Positions 53,812 to 64,000 of a stretch of DNA of 64,000 bases are shown piece by piece. The DNA comes from Mycobacterium heckeshornense (GTDB lineage: Bacteria; Actinomycetota; Actinomycetes; Mycobacteriales; Mycobacteriaceae). The first letter of the stretch is position 1. Each line of letters opens with the position of its first letter. The notes beneath the pieces were generated by a model, which was not told the origin of the DNA, made no database searches, and worked only from the letters and a program-made list of their open reading frames with translations. The position numbers and the translations under genes were made by a program. The stretch spans positions 558,001 to 622,000 of the forward strand of contig NZ_AP024237.1 of assembly GCF_016592155.1 (NCBI RefSeq), given 5' to 3'.

Positions 53812-53897
53812 TTCGGTAACCTTCGTGACGCACGTTCGCGGCGAATCGCTATAGTATCAGCTATCGTAAGCCTTCTGGTAAAGTCTCCCCCTGCGGT

Positions 53898-55109
<1,212 letters not shown>

Positions 55110-55231
55110 CGCGTTGGTCCTTGTCTGTCATGTGCTTGCCCAGTGGTGGTACCTGGCCGCAAAACGTCATACACGCTCTTGGTGAACAGTTGTACACCCC
55201 TGCCGGGCGGGGCCGCACACCGGGAGGATCG

Positions 55232-56134
55232 CTAAGCGACGAGCAGCGGGGCGATCCAGGTGAGCTCGGCGGGCAGCTGCGAACTCCAGAAACCGGCGTC
55301 GTGTCCGCCCGGTGAGAAGCCGCCCGCCGGCGGATTGGGCAGCTGCGCCACGAATTGCCGGGTCGCTGCATAGAACGGGTCACTGTTGCCACAGTCCACC
55401 CGGATCGGGATGGCCGCCAGCGCAGGCTGGCCGAACACCGAATTCGCCGACCAGTCGTCGGCGCCGTCGAACGCTCCCGGCGCAGTCGCCCCGGGCGACA
55501 GCCACAGCGCCGGGCTCACCGCGCAGATCGCCGCGGTGCGGGCCGGACCCAGCCGGCTGCCGAGCAGCAGTGCGCCGTAGCCACCCATCGACCAGCCCAA
55601 AAACGCCACCCGCGACGTGTCCAGGCCCTGGGTGCTCAGCATCGGTATCAACTCGTTTAGCACCATGGCACCCGAGTCCTCGCCGGAAACCCTTTTGTGC
55701 CAATAGCTTCCGCCGCCGTCGACGGCGACCACCGCGAACGGCGGCAGACCGGCCCGGACCGCCTGAGCGAGCCCCTGCTCGACGCCGCCGGCCATTACCG
55801 TGGCCGCGTCAGAGCCCTTGCCGTGCAACGCGATGACCGGTCGCAAGGCTTTGGTCTGACCAGGCGGGCGGGCGATAGCCCAGTTGGTCGAGATCCCGCC
55901 GCGCGCGGCCGACACAAACGAGCCGGTTGACATTGTCGGCGCCGCAGCCGGTGCTGGTTCCAGTGGTGGGGCCGGCGCCAGCGGAACGCCGGTGGCCGCC
56001 ATCGACACCGGCACGGCAACCGCGCGCCGTGAATGCAGCTGCGCGCCCAGCGCATAAGCGCTCACAGCTCCGGCCGCCGCGCTGACACCCAGGCGCAGCA
56101 CGGCCCGACGGGTCACCTCGGGCATGCGGGCCAT
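55232..56134 (-). CDS. Exported esterase/lipase, Ag85-like fold (Rv0774c-like)
   Basis: A 300-residue exported alpha/beta hydrolase. The N-terminus (VTRRAVLRLGVSAAAGAVSA) looks like a Tat signal with the Arg pair, followed by a Pro/Ala-rich linker to about residue 65. The nucleophile elbow is GWSMGGYGALLLGSRLG, oxyanion-type residues lie around VVAVDGGGSYWH, and the His is in GGHDAGFWSSQLP. It resembles mycolyltransferase-fold esterases; Rv0774c is a known lipolytic enzyme of this position. Either of two consecutive ATGs (56134 or 56137) could start it. It is divergent from a TetR gene across about 60 bp. Confidence 0.87.
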   Translation of the reverse strand: MARMPEVTRRAVLRLGVSAAAGAVSAYALGAQLHSRRAVAVPVSMAATGVPLAPAPPLEPAPAAAPTMSTGSFVSAARGGISTNWAIARPPGQTKALRPVIALHGKGSDAATVMAGGVEQGLAQAVRAGLPPFAVVAVDGGGSYWHKRVSGEDSGAMVLNELIPMLSTQGLDTSRVAFLGWSMGGYGALLLGSRLGPARTAAICAVSPALWLSPGATAPGAFDGADDWSANSVFGQPALAAIPIRVDCGNSDPFYAATRQFVAQLPNPPAGGFSPGGHDAGFWSSQLPAELTWIAPLLVA

Positions 56135-56197
56135 CATAAGTGCAGCCGCATGGCCGTTTATCCGAAAGGCCGATGCGGCACCTACTGAACTGGCAGC

Positions 56198-56827
56198 ATG
56201 ACGGGGGTGACCGCAGCTGTTACCCCCAAGGGAGAACGCCGGCGGTACGCGCTGGTCACCGCAGCCGCTGAGTTGCTGTGTGAGGGTGGGTTCGAGGCGG
56301 TGCGGCACCGGGCCGTCGCGCACCGGGCGGGGCTGCCGTTGGCGTCGACCACCTACTATTTCTCGTCTTTGGACGAGCTCATCGCCAGCGCCGTCGAACA
56401 CATCGGGATGCTGGAGGTTGCGCAGCTGCGGGCCCGGGTGGCCGCGCTGTCGCGGCGCCGCCGCGGCCCCGAAACCACCGCTGACGTGTTGGTCGACCTG
56501 CTGGTCAGCGGCGCGTCGGATCCCGGGCTCAAAGACCAGCTGACCTCGCGCTACGAGCGCTACATCGCCTGCGCGCGCCTGCCCGCGTTGCGCGACATCC
56601 AGCGCCGGATCCTGCGACAGCGCGCCGACGCCATCGCCGAAGCGGTCGAACGATCCGGTCGCTCGGTGCGCATCGGCCTGGTCTCCACGATGATCTGCGC
56701 GGTCGACGGCGCGGTGATCTGCGCACTCGTCGACGACCGGCAGGACCCGCGCGCCGCCGCGCGGGCGACGCTGCTCGAAATCATCGACGTCTTCGCGCCT
56801 TTCGAGCAGCCTCCGGTTGCTATTTGA
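56198..56827 (+). CDS. TetR-family regulator (Rv0775-like)
   Basis: A 209-residue TetR protein. Helix-turn-helix region: RRYALVTAAAELLCEGGFEA, then VRHRAVAHRAGLPLASTTYYFSSLDEL at about residues 30-60, split. The ligand domain is helical and Arg-rich. It is divergent from the esterase gene, as Rv0775 is from Rv0774c, and probably represses it and itself. Downstream it converges, 29 bp apart, with the DUF429 gene. Its ligand is unknown. Confidence 0.9.
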   Translation: MTGVTAAVTPKGERRRYALVTAAAELLCEGGFEAVRHRAVAHRAGLPLASTTYYFSSLDELIASAVEHIGMLEVAQLRARVAALSRRRRGPETTADVLVDLLVSGASDPGLKDQLTSRYERYIACARLPALRDIQRRILRQRADAIAEAVERSGRSVRIGLVSTMICAVDGAVICALVDDRQDPRAAARATLLEIIDVFAPFEQPPVAI

Positions 56828-56856
56828 CGGCCGCGGCTGCCGTGGAAACCGTCGGA

Positions 56857-57714
56857 TCAGCGCCCGTCTGGCGGTGGCGAAAGTTGCCGCCGAAGCGCTT
56901 CCAATTCGAGCTGGGCGTCCTCGAGGAGTGCGGCGAGGCGGGCGAGCCGCTGCTCGACGTCGTCGGGGTCGTGCGCTTTCGCGTTGTGGGTATCGCTGGC
57001 AAGCGACGGGGTGACGATGTAGCCGGTCGCGCCGTCACCGTAAATGGCGACGTCTTCCGGGCGGTGATACCAGTACAGCGCGACGTAGGCGCACAGCACG
57101 GCGTCGACAGGATCTTCGGCGCCGTCTAACTGCACCGGGCGGGTCGCCGCGGTGACCCTGTTGCGCAACTCGACCCAGGCCACGTTGTGGTTAACCCGAA
57201 GTCGGGGCGTCGCCTCATCCAGCCGCTCGATCAGCGTCATCAGCTGCAGCAACTCGCGCTGGCGGGTGCCGAGCGGGCCGCGCTTGTACTTCAATGTGCG
57301 ATCCAGGCCGAACAGCACCACGGTGGCCGGATGTGGATACACCTCGATGGCTCGTCGCTGGGCCTGCGAGTGCGGGTCGATGTCGAGGCCCAGCGCGCCG
57401 GCCAGTCTCGCCCCGCGCGGAACGTCCGCAAATTCAGGCCTGCCGGTATAGGCCGGGCGCGCGCCAGCCTCGAACCTGCCGAAATCGCGGTTGAGCGCCT
57501 TCTCGCAGGGCCGATACCCAGTCGGGTTCGTCACGATCAGCGGCGCGTCGAACGCGACCAGGCAGTCGTCACGGATGTAGGGCGACAGCGCGTTCTCGAT
57601 GCTCGCGTCGTCGAGCGCCGTACCGACATGCACCAGCCGGCCGGCGGCGTCGACCACCGCGACACCGCTTTGGCTGATTTCGCCCCATGCAAGATCGACG
57701 CCGACGAAGTACAT
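56857..57714 (-). CDS. DUF429 family protein (Rv0776c-like)
   Basis: A 285-residue DUF429 protein, an RNase-H-like fold of unconfirmed function. It opens with FVGVDLAWGEISQSGVAVVD, the ribonuclease-H-type first strand with an Asp, followed by LVAFDAPLIVTNPTGYRPCE and EVYPHPATVVLFGL; the C-terminal Asp in GAEDPVDAVLCAYVALYWY completes a possible acidic cluster. A basic/acidic helical C-terminus (VEQRLARLAALLEDAQLELE) may be a coiled coil. I chose the ATG at 57712-57714; the frame reaches 16 codons further upstream. It is divergent from purB by 40 bp. Confidence 0.85.
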   Translation of the reverse strand: MYFVGVDLAWGEISQSGVAVVDAAGRLVHVGTALDDASIENALSPYIRDDCLVAFDAPLIVTNPTGYRPCEKALNRDFGRFEAGARPAYTGRPEFADVPRGARLAGALGLDIDPHSQAQRRAIEVYPHPATVVLFGLDRTLKYKRGPLGTRQRELLQLMTLIERLDEATPRLRVNHNVAWVELRNRVTAATRPVQLDGAEDPVDAVLCAYVALYWYHRPEDVAIYGDGATGYIVTPSLASDTHNAKAHDPDDVEQRLARLAALLEDAQLELEALRRQLSPPPDGR

Positions 57715-57754
57715 TCGCCCAGCTTGCCGCATCACGACCGTAAGCTGTGTCGTT

Positions 57755-59170
57755 GTGAGCATCCCCGACGTGCTGGCCGGCCGCTACGCCAGCGCCGACA
57801 TGGTCGCGATCTGGTCGCCGCAGGCCAAGGTCGTCGCGGAACGGCGGCTGTGGCTGGCGGTGCTGCGGGCACAGGCGGAGCTCGGCGTCGACGTGCCGGA
57901 GCAGGTGATCGCCGATTACGAACGGGTGCTCGAAGACGTCGACCTGGCCTCTATCGCGGCGCGCGAGCGGGTGTTGCGCCACGACGTCAAGGCACGCATC
58001 GAAGAGTTCAACACGCTGGCCGGTCACGAGCACATCCACAAGGGCATGACCAGCCGCGACCTCACCGAGAACGTCGAGCAGCTGCAGATCCGCAGGTCGT
58101 TGGAATTGGTGTTCAGCCACGGCGTGGCCGTCGCGGCGAGGCTGGCCGAACGGGCCCTGACCTATCGCGATGTGGTGATGGCCGGGCGCAGCCACAACGT
58201 CGTCGCCCAGGCCACCACCTTGGGTAAGCGGTTCGCCTCGGCGGCGCAGGAGACGCTGATCGCGTTGACCCGGCTGCGTGAGCTGATCGACCGCTATCCG
58301 CTGCGCGGCATCAAGGGCCCGATGGGCACCGCGCAGGACATGCTCGACCTGTTGGACGGGGATGCGGCGAAGCTGGCCGAACTCGAGCGGCGCGTCGCTG
58401 AATCTTTGGGTTTTTCAACGGTTTTGACCAGCGTCGGGCAGGTGTATCCGCGCTCGCTGGATCACGACGTGGTATCTGCGCTGGTGCAGTTGGGCGCCGG
58501 CGCGTCGTCGCTGGCGCATACCATTCGGCTGATGGCCGGGCACGAGCTGGTCACTGAGGGTTTTGCGCCCGGACAAGTCGGATCCTCGGCGATGCCACAC
58601 AAAATGAACACCCGCAGCTGCGAACGGGTCAACGGTCTGCAAGTGGTGCTGCGCGGTTACGCGGCGATGACCGCCGAACTGGCCGGTGCACAGTGGAACG
58701 AGGGTGACGTGTCGTGCTCGGTGGTGCGCCGAGTAGCGTTGCCGGACAGCTTCTTTGCCGTCGACGGGCAGATCGAGACCTTTTTGACGGTGCTCGACGA
58801 GTTCGGGGCCTACCCCGCGGTGATCCAGCGCGAGCTGGACCGCTATCTGCCGTTTTTGGCCACTACCAAGGTTTTGATCGCCGCGGTGCGCGCCGGCATG
58901 GGCCGGGAGTCGGCGCACGAGGTGATCGGCGAGCACGCCGTCGCGGCCGCACTGGCCATGCGCGACGGCGGTGAGCCCGAGCTGCTGGAGCGGCTGGCCG
59001 CCGACCCCCGGTTGCCGCTGGACCGCCGCGCGCTGGAAGCGGTGCTGGCCGACCGGCAGACCTTCGTCGGCGCCGCCGACGACCAGGTCGACGCGGTGGT
59101 GGCGCAGGTCGATGCGCTGGTCAGCCGCTACCCGGATGCCGCCAAGTACACTCCGGGTGCGATTCTGTAG
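57755..59170 (+). CDS. purB: Adenylosuccinate lyase PurB
   Basis: A 471-residue fumarase/aspartase-superfamily lyase that releases fumarate from SAICAR and adenylosuccinate, two steps of purine synthesis. Substrate segments: HIHKGMTSRDLTENVEQL, the catalytic-His-type AGRSHNVVAQATTLGKR, and the superfamily signature GSSAMPHKMNTRSCE. The start is a GTG at 57755-57757 (VSIPDVLAGRY), matching the length recalled for Rv0777; the open frame upstream is shadow. It lies 3 bp before cyp126. Confidence 0.97.
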   Translation: MSIPDVLAGRYASADMVAIWSPQAKVVAERRLWLAVLRAQAELGVDVPEQVIADYERVLEDVDLASIAARERVLRHDVKARIEEFNTLAGHEHIHKGMTSRDLTENVEQLQIRRSLELVFSHGVAVAARLAERALTYRDVVMAGRSHNVVAQATTLGKRFASAAQETLIALTRLRELIDRYPLRGIKGPMGTAQDMLDLLDGDAAKLAELERRVAESLGFSTVLTSVGQVYPRSLDHDVVSALVQLGAGASSLAHTIRLMAGHELVTEGFAPGQVGSSAMPHKMNTRSCERVNGLQVVLRGYAAMTAELAGAQWNEGDVSCSVVRRVALPDSFFAVDGQIETFLTVLDEFGAYPAVIQRELDRYLPFLATTKVLIAAVRAGMGRESAHEVIGEHAVAAALAMRDGGEPELLERLAADPRLPLDRRALEAVLADRQTFVGAADDQVDAVVAQVDALVSRYPDAAKYTPGAIL

Positions 59171-59173
59171 GCC

Positions 59174-60421
59174 ATGACCGTCTCGGTTGCGCTCTCCCAG
59201 ATCGACTTCACCGACCTGGACAACTTCGCCAACGGTTTTCCCCATCACCTGTTCGCGATCCATCGCCGCGAAGCGCCGGTGTTCTGGCATGAGCCGACCG
59301 AGCACACACCCGACGGAGAGGGTTTCTGGTCAGTGGCCACGTACGCAGAAACCCTTGCGGTGCTGCGTGATCCTTCGACCTTCTCGTCGGTGACCGGCGG
59401 TGAGCGACCGTACGGCGGCACGGTGCTGCAAGACCTGCCCATCGCTGGCCAAGTGCTCAACATGATGGACGACCCACGGCACACGCACATCCGCCGCCTG
59501 GTCAGCTCGGGGCTGACGCCGCGGATGATCCGGCGCGTCGAAGACGATCTGCGGGGGCGGGCGCGCCGGCTGCTCGACCGTGTTACCCCGGGTGTGGCGT
59601 TCGATTTCGTCGTCGATATCGCCGCCGAGCTGCCGATGCAGATGATCTGCATTCTGCTGGGAGTGCCGGAGGCCGACCGGCACTGGCTGTTCGAGGCGGT
59701 CGAGCCCGGATTCGATTTCGGCGCTTCGCGCACCGCGTCCATGCCGCGGCTGAATGTCGAAGACGCCGGGTCGCAGTTGTATGCCTACGGGCAGGAGCTG
59801 ATCGCGCGCAAACGCGCCCAACCCGCCGACGACATGCTCTCCACGGTCGTGACCGCCACCATCGATGACCCTGCGGCGCCCTGCCTGTCCGACGCCGAGC
59901 TGTACCTGTTCTTCCACCTGTTGTTCAGCGCGGGCGCGGAGACCACCCGCAACGCCATCGCCGGCGGGCTGCTCGCGTTGGCCGAACGCCCCGAGCAGTG
60001 GCGCCGCTTGCGCAGCGACGGCGAGTTGTTGGCGACGGCGATCGAAGAGATGGTGCGGTGGACGTCGCCGTCGCCGTCGAAGCGGCGCACCGCCACCCGG
60101 GCAGTCACCCTGGGCGGCCAGCCGATCAACGCCGGTCAGAAAGTCCTGGTGTGGGAAGGCTCGGCCAACCGCGACCCCAATGTATTCGACCAACCCGACG
60201 AATTTGATATCACTCGAAAACCCAATCCGCACTTAGGATTCGGCCAAGGCGTGCACTACTGCCTGGGCGCAAATCTGGCCCGGCTGGAGCTACGGGTGCT
60301 ATTCGAGGAGCTGCTGGCGCGCTTCGAGGCGGTGCGCGTCGCGGCACCGGTCGAATGGGCTCGCAGCAACCGGCACACCGGCATCCGGCATCTGGTCGTG
60401 GAACTGCTCGCCCCGTCGTGA
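59174..60421 (+). CDS. cyp126: Cytochrome P450 CYP126 (Rv0778-like)
   Basis: A 415-residue P450. I-helix [18 protein letters not shown], Exx[14 protein letters not shown], meander [15 protein letters not shown] and heme loop [19 protein letters not shown] are present. The gene follows purB after 3 bp, the conserved position of cyp126. The I-helix has Ala-Glu (AGAETT) where many P450s have an acid-alcohol pair, like other CYP126 members as I recall. Substrate not established; azoles and ketones bind the M. tuberculosis enzyme. Its stop overlaps the start of a transporter gene. Confidence 0.94.
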   Translation: MTVSVALSQIDFTDLDNFANGFPHHLFAIHRREAPVFWHEPTEHTPDGEGFWSVATYAETLAVLRDPSTFSSVTGGERPYGGTVLQDLPIAGQVLNMMDDPRHTHIRRLVSSGLTPRMIRRVEDDLRGRARRLLDRVTPGVAFDFVVDIAAELPMQMICILLGVPEADRHWLFEAVEPGFDFGASRTASMPRLNVEDAGSQLYAYGQELIARKRAQPADDMLSTVVTATIDDPAAPCLSDAELYLFFHLLFSAGAETTRNAIAGGLLALAERPEQWRRLRSDGELLATAIEEMVRWTSPSPSKRRTATRAVTLGGQPINAGQKVLVWEGSANRDPNVFDQPDEFDITRKPNPHLGFGQGVHYCLGANLARLELRVLFEELLARFEAVRVAAPVEWARSNRHTGIRHLVVELLAPS

Positions 60422-61413
60422 CGCTGCGGTTCAGCAACATCGAGCTGACACCAGACGTTTTCGCGGCGGTGATGGCGACCGGTGTCTTGTCGATCGCCGC
60501 ACGCAGCCATCAGTATCGGTTGCTCAGTGAGACGCTCGACGTGCTGGCCACGCTCGCCTTGCTGGTGCTTGTCGCCTTGGTGCTCGCCACCGCCGCCGTC
60601 AAACGACGGATCGCCGTTTGGGACGTTGCCGATCCTGATGTGACGCTGCGGTTGTTTAGCTTCGTCGCCGCATGTGCGGTAGTGGGCAGCCGGGTGGCTG
60701 CCCATGTGACGGTTGCCCAGATTCTTGGCGCAGTGGCGTTGTCGGCTTGGCTGGCGCTGGTCCTGATCACCGCGCGCAACATGTGGGGCACTGCGTGGCC
60801 TGCACTGCGGGACCGCTCGCACGGCGCCTGGGAACTGGCCAGCGTGGCCACCTCAGGCTTGGTGATCATGATGGTGCTGCTTGCCGATTACACCGGTCAC
60901 CGCTGGTGGCTGGTGATCGCCATACCGTTGTGGGTTGCGGCGATGTGCCTCTACGGTGTGATGACTGCGCTGATCCTGCGGCGTGCTGTCGGGGAGCGAC
61001 GACAACGCGACGGATTCGAGCCGGATAGCTGGATCCTGATGGGCGCGTTGGCCATTGCGACACTGGCCGGCGACTACATCCACCAGCTGGCCACCGGCTG
61101 GCTGGCCGGAAGCGTACGTGCAATCACGCAAGTGAGCTGGCTGGTGGCCACCTTGTGGATTCCTCCGCTGATCTACTTCGGGCTGCACCACATCAGCCGG
61201 CGGCCGGCGGCACTACAGTTTGCCGGTGTGTGGTGGGCGATGGTGTTTCCGCTGGGCATGTACTCAGCGGCCACCTATGCCATGGCGCTCGAGCTTGGTG
61301 TGCGCTCGCTGCAAACGGTTTCGCTGGTCTTCTTCTGGAACGCCTTGGCGGCGTGGCTGGTCGTGGTGGTCGCCGGGCTGCTACACGTGCCGCGCGTGCT
61401 GCTGCGGCGCTGA
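60418..61413 (+). CDS. TDT-family (SLAC1/TehA-like) membrane transporter
   Basis: A 331-residue integral membrane protein with about ten hydrophobic helices, assigned to the tellurite-resistance/dicarboxylate transporter family (SLAC1/TehA fold). The first helix [19 protein letters not shown] and a later one, [20 protein letters not shown], show the family's GT/FPxGxY-type motifs. The start is GTG at 60418-60420, overlapping the cyp126 stop. It is a probable anion or sulfite/dicarboxylate channel. No such gene follows cyp126 in M. tuberculosis as I recall. A 99-bp gap follows before the convergent Rv0779c-like gene. Confidence 0.85.
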   Translation: MTLRFSNIELTPDVFAAVMATGVLSIAARSHQYRLLSETLDVLATLALLVLVALVLATAAVKRRIAVWDVADPDVTLRLFSFVAACAVVGSRVAAHVTVAQILGAVALSAWLALVLITARNMWGTAWPALRDRSHGAWELASVATSGLVIMMVLLADYTGHRWWLVIAIPLWVAAMCLYGVMTALILRRAVGERRQRDGFEPDSWILMGALAIATLAGDYIHQLATGWLAGSVRAITQVSWLVATLWIPPLIYFGLHHISRRPAALQFAGVWWAMVFPLGMYSAATYAMALELGVRSLQTVSLVFFWNALAAWLVVVVAGLLHVPRVLLRR

Positions 61414-61512
61414 CGGCGTTAATCGGTGCGGGATTCCTGGCTTTTGGCCATGGGGTCGTATGCGATGCCACGGCAGCAGGTGCGGATCGACAGCGGCTTG
61501 CCGACCGCCGTC

Positions 61513-62127
61513 CTAGCGGGTTTGCAGTCCCGCGGACCGCAGCTCGAGGGCCGCCAGGCCGGCGATCGTGACCGGATCCTCGCGGCGCCATGCGCCGACC
61601 GGATCGGCGTCGACCGCGGTCAGCCGGCGCAGCGGCCGGTTGGCCAAGGCCCGCAGCGCGAGCAGCTGTTCGCCGGCGGGCGTGGCGGCCAGCGCGGTCA
61701 CGGTCCATTTGCGCCGGAAAAACCGCAGCCGCAGGAATAGCCACGGCATCACCACCGCCAGGATCGGCGGGGCGGCCACCGCCAGCGCCAGCAGCACGGC
61801 CAACCAGCTGGCAGTGGTGTCCAGGTTGTGGCCGGCGCCGGCGATGTCGAGGGCCGCGTCGCTGGCTGCGGTGAGCGGCTTGCTGACCGCGCCGCCCACC
61901 AGCGGGATACGTTCCGCGCTATGGCCCGCCGACTGCAGATTGGTGGCGATGCCGTGCGCGCCGCTGTTGACCTGCCGGCCCACTCCAGCGATGGCCGCCA
62001 CGGCGGCGTGCACTGCCACGCCGACAAGCACCCATGCGGCCGTCCACAGGACGACGAAGATATCGCTGCACAGTTGGGCCAGCAACCGGCCGGGTCTGGT
62101 GGCGTAGGGCAGGTAGCGCAATCTCAT
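61513..62127 (-). CDS. Conserved membrane protein (Rv0779c-like)
   Basis: A 204-residue protein with two main hydrophobic segments: about residues 20-48 (SDIFVVLWTAAWVLVGVAVH) and about 107-130 (ASWLAVLLALAVAAPPILAV). Between them is an amphipathic region of about 55 residues (VGRQVNSGAHGIATNLQSAG) that is probably extracytoplasmic. The C-terminus is basic, then acidic, with Leu-Arg-rich helices. Function unknown. Position just before purC on the opposite strand and length (206 recalled) match Rv0779c. The ATG at 62125-62127 was chosen; the longer frame upstream is antisense to purC. Confidence 0.87.
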   Translation of the reverse strand: MRLRYLPYATRPGRLLAQLCSDIFVVLWTAAWVLVGVAVHAAVAAIAGVGRQVNSGAHGIATNLQSAGHSAERIPLVGGAVSKPLTAASDAALDIAGAGHNLDTTASWLAVLLALAVAAPPILAVVMPWLFLRLRFFRRKWTVTALAATPAGEQLLALRALANRPLRRLTAVDADPVGAWRREDPVTIAGLAALELRSAGLQTR

Positions 62128-62181
62128 AATCTCGATCCCAGCACAGTGTTGGTTCGCGCAGCTGCCGGATAGGCTGGCGCG

Positions 62182-63075
62182 ATGCGTCCCGCTTTGTCCG
62201 ACTACCAGCACCTGGCCAGCGGCAAGGTTCGTGAGCTGTACCGCATCGACGACAAGCACCTGCTGTTCGTCGCGACCGACCGGATCTCGGCCTTCGACTA
62301 TGTCTTGGACAGCACGATCCCGGACAAGGGCCGTGTTTTGACCGCGATGAGTGTGTTCTTCTTCAACCTGGTTGACGCCCCCAATCATCTGGCCGGGCCA
62401 CCTGACGACCCGCGGATTCCCGACGAGGTGCTCGGACGCGCGCTGGTGGTGCGGGAGCTGGAGATGGTTCCGGTAGAGTGCGTGGCCCGCGGCTACCTGA
62501 CCGGCTCGGGGCTGGTGGACTACCAAAGGACCGGCAAACTCTGCGGCATCCCGTTGCCACCAGGCTTGGTTGAGGCCAGCAGGTTTCCGACCCCATTGTT
62601 TACTCCGGCGACGAAAGCCGAACTGGGACAGCACGATGAAAACATTCCGTTCGCACGGGTAATCGAGATGGTCGGAGCGGTGCGCGCCAATCAGCTGCGT
62701 GATCGTACGCTGCAAACCTACGTTCAGGCCGCCGACCATGCACTGAAGAGGGGAATCATCATCGCGGACACCAAGTTCGAGTTTGGCGTTGACGATCATG
62801 GCAACCTCGTGCTGGCCGACGAAGTGTTCACACCGGATTCGTCGCGGTACTGGCTGGCCGAAAATTACCGAGAAGGGGTGGTGCAGCACAGCTTCGACAA
62901 GCAGTTCGTCCGCAATTGGCTCACCAGCCCGGAATCGGGCTGGGACCGGACCGGCTCGAAGCCTCCGCCTGCGTTGCCGGAGCATATTATCGATGCGACC
63001 CGTGCCCGCTACATCGACGCCTACGAACGAATTTCGGGCCTGCGCTTCGACGACTGGATTGGCCCCGCGGCATGA
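62182..63075 (+). CDS. purC: SAICAR synthetase PurC
   Basis: A 297-residue enzyme joining CAIR and aspartate with ATP in purine synthesis. Diagnostic segments: [20 protein letters not shown] (ATP lid), [20 protein letters not shown], the [15 protein letters not shown] signature, [21 protein letters not shown], split, and [12 protein letters not shown]. Length equals that of Rv0780 as recalled. It is divergent from the Rv0779c-like gene and is followed by ptrB, whose first in-frame ATG overlaps the purC stop. Confidence 0.97.
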   Translation: MRPALSDYQHLASGKVRELYRIDDKHLLFVATDRISAFDYVLDSTIPDKGRVLTAMSVFFFNLVDAPNHLAGPPDDPRIPDEVLGRALVVRELEMVPVECVARGYLTGSGLVDYQRTGKLCGIPLPPGLVEASRFPTPLFTPATKAELGQHDENIPFARVIEMVGAVRANQLRDRTLQTYVQAADHALKRGIIIADTKFEFGVDDHGNLVLADEVFTPDSSRYWLAENYREGVVQHSFDKQFVRNWLTSPESGWDRTGSKPPPALPEHIIDATRARYIDAYERISGLRFDDWIGPAA

Positions 63076-63122
63076 GCGCCGGCGACGATGCAGAGCGCAG
63101 CGATGAGGAGGAGCGGCGCAAT

Positions 63123-64000
63123 ATGGCTCGCCCACCTGCGCTGCCCCCAGTGGCCAAACGGGTTGAGACTCGCCGCGTGTATCACGGCGACGTCTTCATT
63201 GATCCCTACGAGTGGCTGCGCGACAAATCCAGCCCTGAAGTCGTCGCGCACCTCGAAGCGGAAAATGCCTACGCCGACGCGATGACGGCGCACCTCGAGC
63301 CGCTGCGCCAACAGATTTTCGACGAGATCAAGGCGCGCACCAAAGAAACCGACCTGTCGGTGCCGACCCGTCGCGGTGACTGGTGGTATTACGTCCGCAG
63401 CTACGAAGGCAAGCAGTATGGTGTCCACTGCCGTTGCCCCGTGCGTGATCGGCATGACTGGAATCCGCCGATCTTTGACGAACACACCGAGATCCCCGGC
63501 GAGCAGGTGCTGCTGGACGAGAACGTCGAAGCCGAGGGTCACGACTTCTTTGCGCTCGGCGCCGCCGCCGTCAGCCCGGACGGCAACGTGCTCGCATACT
63601 CCGTCGACCACGTCGGTGACGAGCGATACACCCTGCGGTTCAAGGACCTACGCACAGGCGAGCGATACCCCGACGAGATTACCGGCATCGGCGCGGGGGT
63701 GACCTGGGCCACCGACAATCGCACGGTGTACTACGTGACGGTGGACGCGGCGTGGCGGCCCGACACCGTGTGGCGGCATCGGCTCAACTCGGGTTTGCCG
63801 AGTGAGAAGGTGTATCACGAAGCCGACGAACGGTTTTGGCTGGCGGTGGGGCGCACGCGCAGCGACGCCTATGTGCTGATCGTGTCCGGCTCCGCCATCA
63901 CCTCGGAGGTGCGCTATGCCGACGCCGCCGACCCGCATGCGCAGTTCACCACCGTGCTGCCACGACGCGACGGCGTCGAGTATTCGGTGGAGCATGCGGT
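63123..64000 (+). CDS. ptrB: Prolyl oligopeptidase/oligopeptidase B PtrB (5' part; runs off the window)
   Basis: About 292 N-terminal codons of an S9A serine peptidase that cuts after basic residues in short peptides. Only the beta-propeller part is visible: the N-terminal PALPPVAKRVETRRVYHGD, DPYEWLRDKSSPEVVAHLEA, EIKARTKETDLSVPTRRGDW and GVTWATDNRTVYYVTVD. The catalytic domain lies beyond base 64000. In M. tuberculosis the gene is split into ptrBa and ptrBb; the visible part here is unbroken. I chose the ATG at 63123 because AGGAGGAG lies 10-17 bp upstream; an in-frame ATG at 63072 overlapping the purC stop is possible. Confidence 0.92.
   Translation, partial: MARPPALPPVAKRVETRRVYHGDVFIDPYEWLRDKSSPEVVAHLEAENAYADAMTAHLEPLRQQIFDEIKARTKETDLSVPTRRGDWWYYVRSYEGKQYGVHCRCPVRDRHDWNPPIFDEHTEIPGEQVLLDENVEAEGHDFFALGAAAVSPDGNVLAYSVDHVGDERYTLRFKDLRTGERYPDEITGIGAGVTWATDNRTVYYVTVDAAWRPDTVWRHRLNSGLPSEKVYHEADERFWLAVGRTRSDAYVLIVSGSAITSEVRYADAADPHAQFTTVLPRRDGVEYSVEHA

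Noticed and set aside
62128..63135. Long minus-strand frame upstream of the Rv0779c-like protein
   Set aside because: It is antisense to purC, which is clearly coding; the membrane protein starts at 62127.

Overview
The window reads as a chromosomal segment of a slow-growing, non-tuberculous Mycobacterium. It is GC-rich and gene-dense, with many 1-4 bp start/stop overlaps. Most proteins on the right two thirds are close matches, from memory, to the M. tuberculosis block Rv0756c-Rv0781 (phoP, phoR, HIT protein, ketosteroid-isomerase-like protein, adhB, ferredoxin, cyp51, cyp123, TetR, aldA, purD, ggtA, purB, cyp126, purC, ptrB). The left third carries otsA, an Rv3489-like small protein and cpsA, which in M. 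tuberculosis sit near Rv3484-Rv3490. The window therefore joins two neighbourhoods that are distant in M. tuberculosis; the join lies between about 19.6 and 22.8 kb, next to a tRNA-Thr gene.

Layout. 1-1043: 5' part of otsA (minus) and a small coupled gene. 1161-18001: a catabolic island between the Rv3489-like gene and cpsA. It holds an enoyl-CoA hydratase, two SDRs, a beta-hydroxyacid dehydrogenase, an amidohydrolase with a PadR regulator, a KstD-like dehydrogenase with an IclR regulator, a second FAD dehydrogenase, a type I extradiol dioxygenase, an HsaA-like flavin monooxygenase, a SnoaL protein, a Baeyer-Villiger monooxygenase with an apparent internal deletion, and an HsaD-like meta-cleavage hydrolase. 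Together they look like a ring-dehydrogenation, ring-hydroxylation, ring-cleavage and hydrolysis route for a steroid-like or other polycyclic substrate. An intact IS1634-family element (8553-10544, 6-bp target duplication) sits just upstream of iclR, exactly inside what was a perfect 19-bp palindrome.

17998-22824: cpsA, three exported or membrane proteins and tRNA-Thr. 22825-26270: a protein with ten decapeptide repeats, phoP with a PhoP-box-like direct repeat, phoR and a HIT protein. 26335-29415: a phytoene-desaturase-like gene cut in two by an IS110-family element (27301-28815). Its 260-nt non-coding end contains short segments that match both the insertion target and the element's own ends, as expected of a bridge RNA. 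29526-41967: a TetR gene and a long minus-strand sterol and P450 cluster centred on cyp51, enlarged relative to M. tuberculosis by a CYP125-like P450, a DapB-like protein, an Old-Yellow-Enzyme-type reductase and an SDR. The SDR directly upstream of cyp51 has two poly-G frameshifts. 42145-45712: the divergent aldA-SDR-hydroxyisobutyrate dehydrogenase-CMD operon.

45741-64000: purD, a gamma-glutamyltransferase coupled to an oxalyl-CoA-synthetase-like gene and divergent oxalyl-CoA decarboxylase, a thiolase/TetR/acyl-CoA dehydrogenase block, an esterase/TetR pair, a DUF429 protein, purB, cyp126, a TDT-family transporter, an Rv0779c-like membrane protein, purC and the start of a prolyl oligopeptidase (ptrB). 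No intergenic stretch longer than 300 bp exists outside the insertion sequences, and no rRNA or CRISPR was seen. Rv numbers and family assignments come from memory of the proteins and were not searched.
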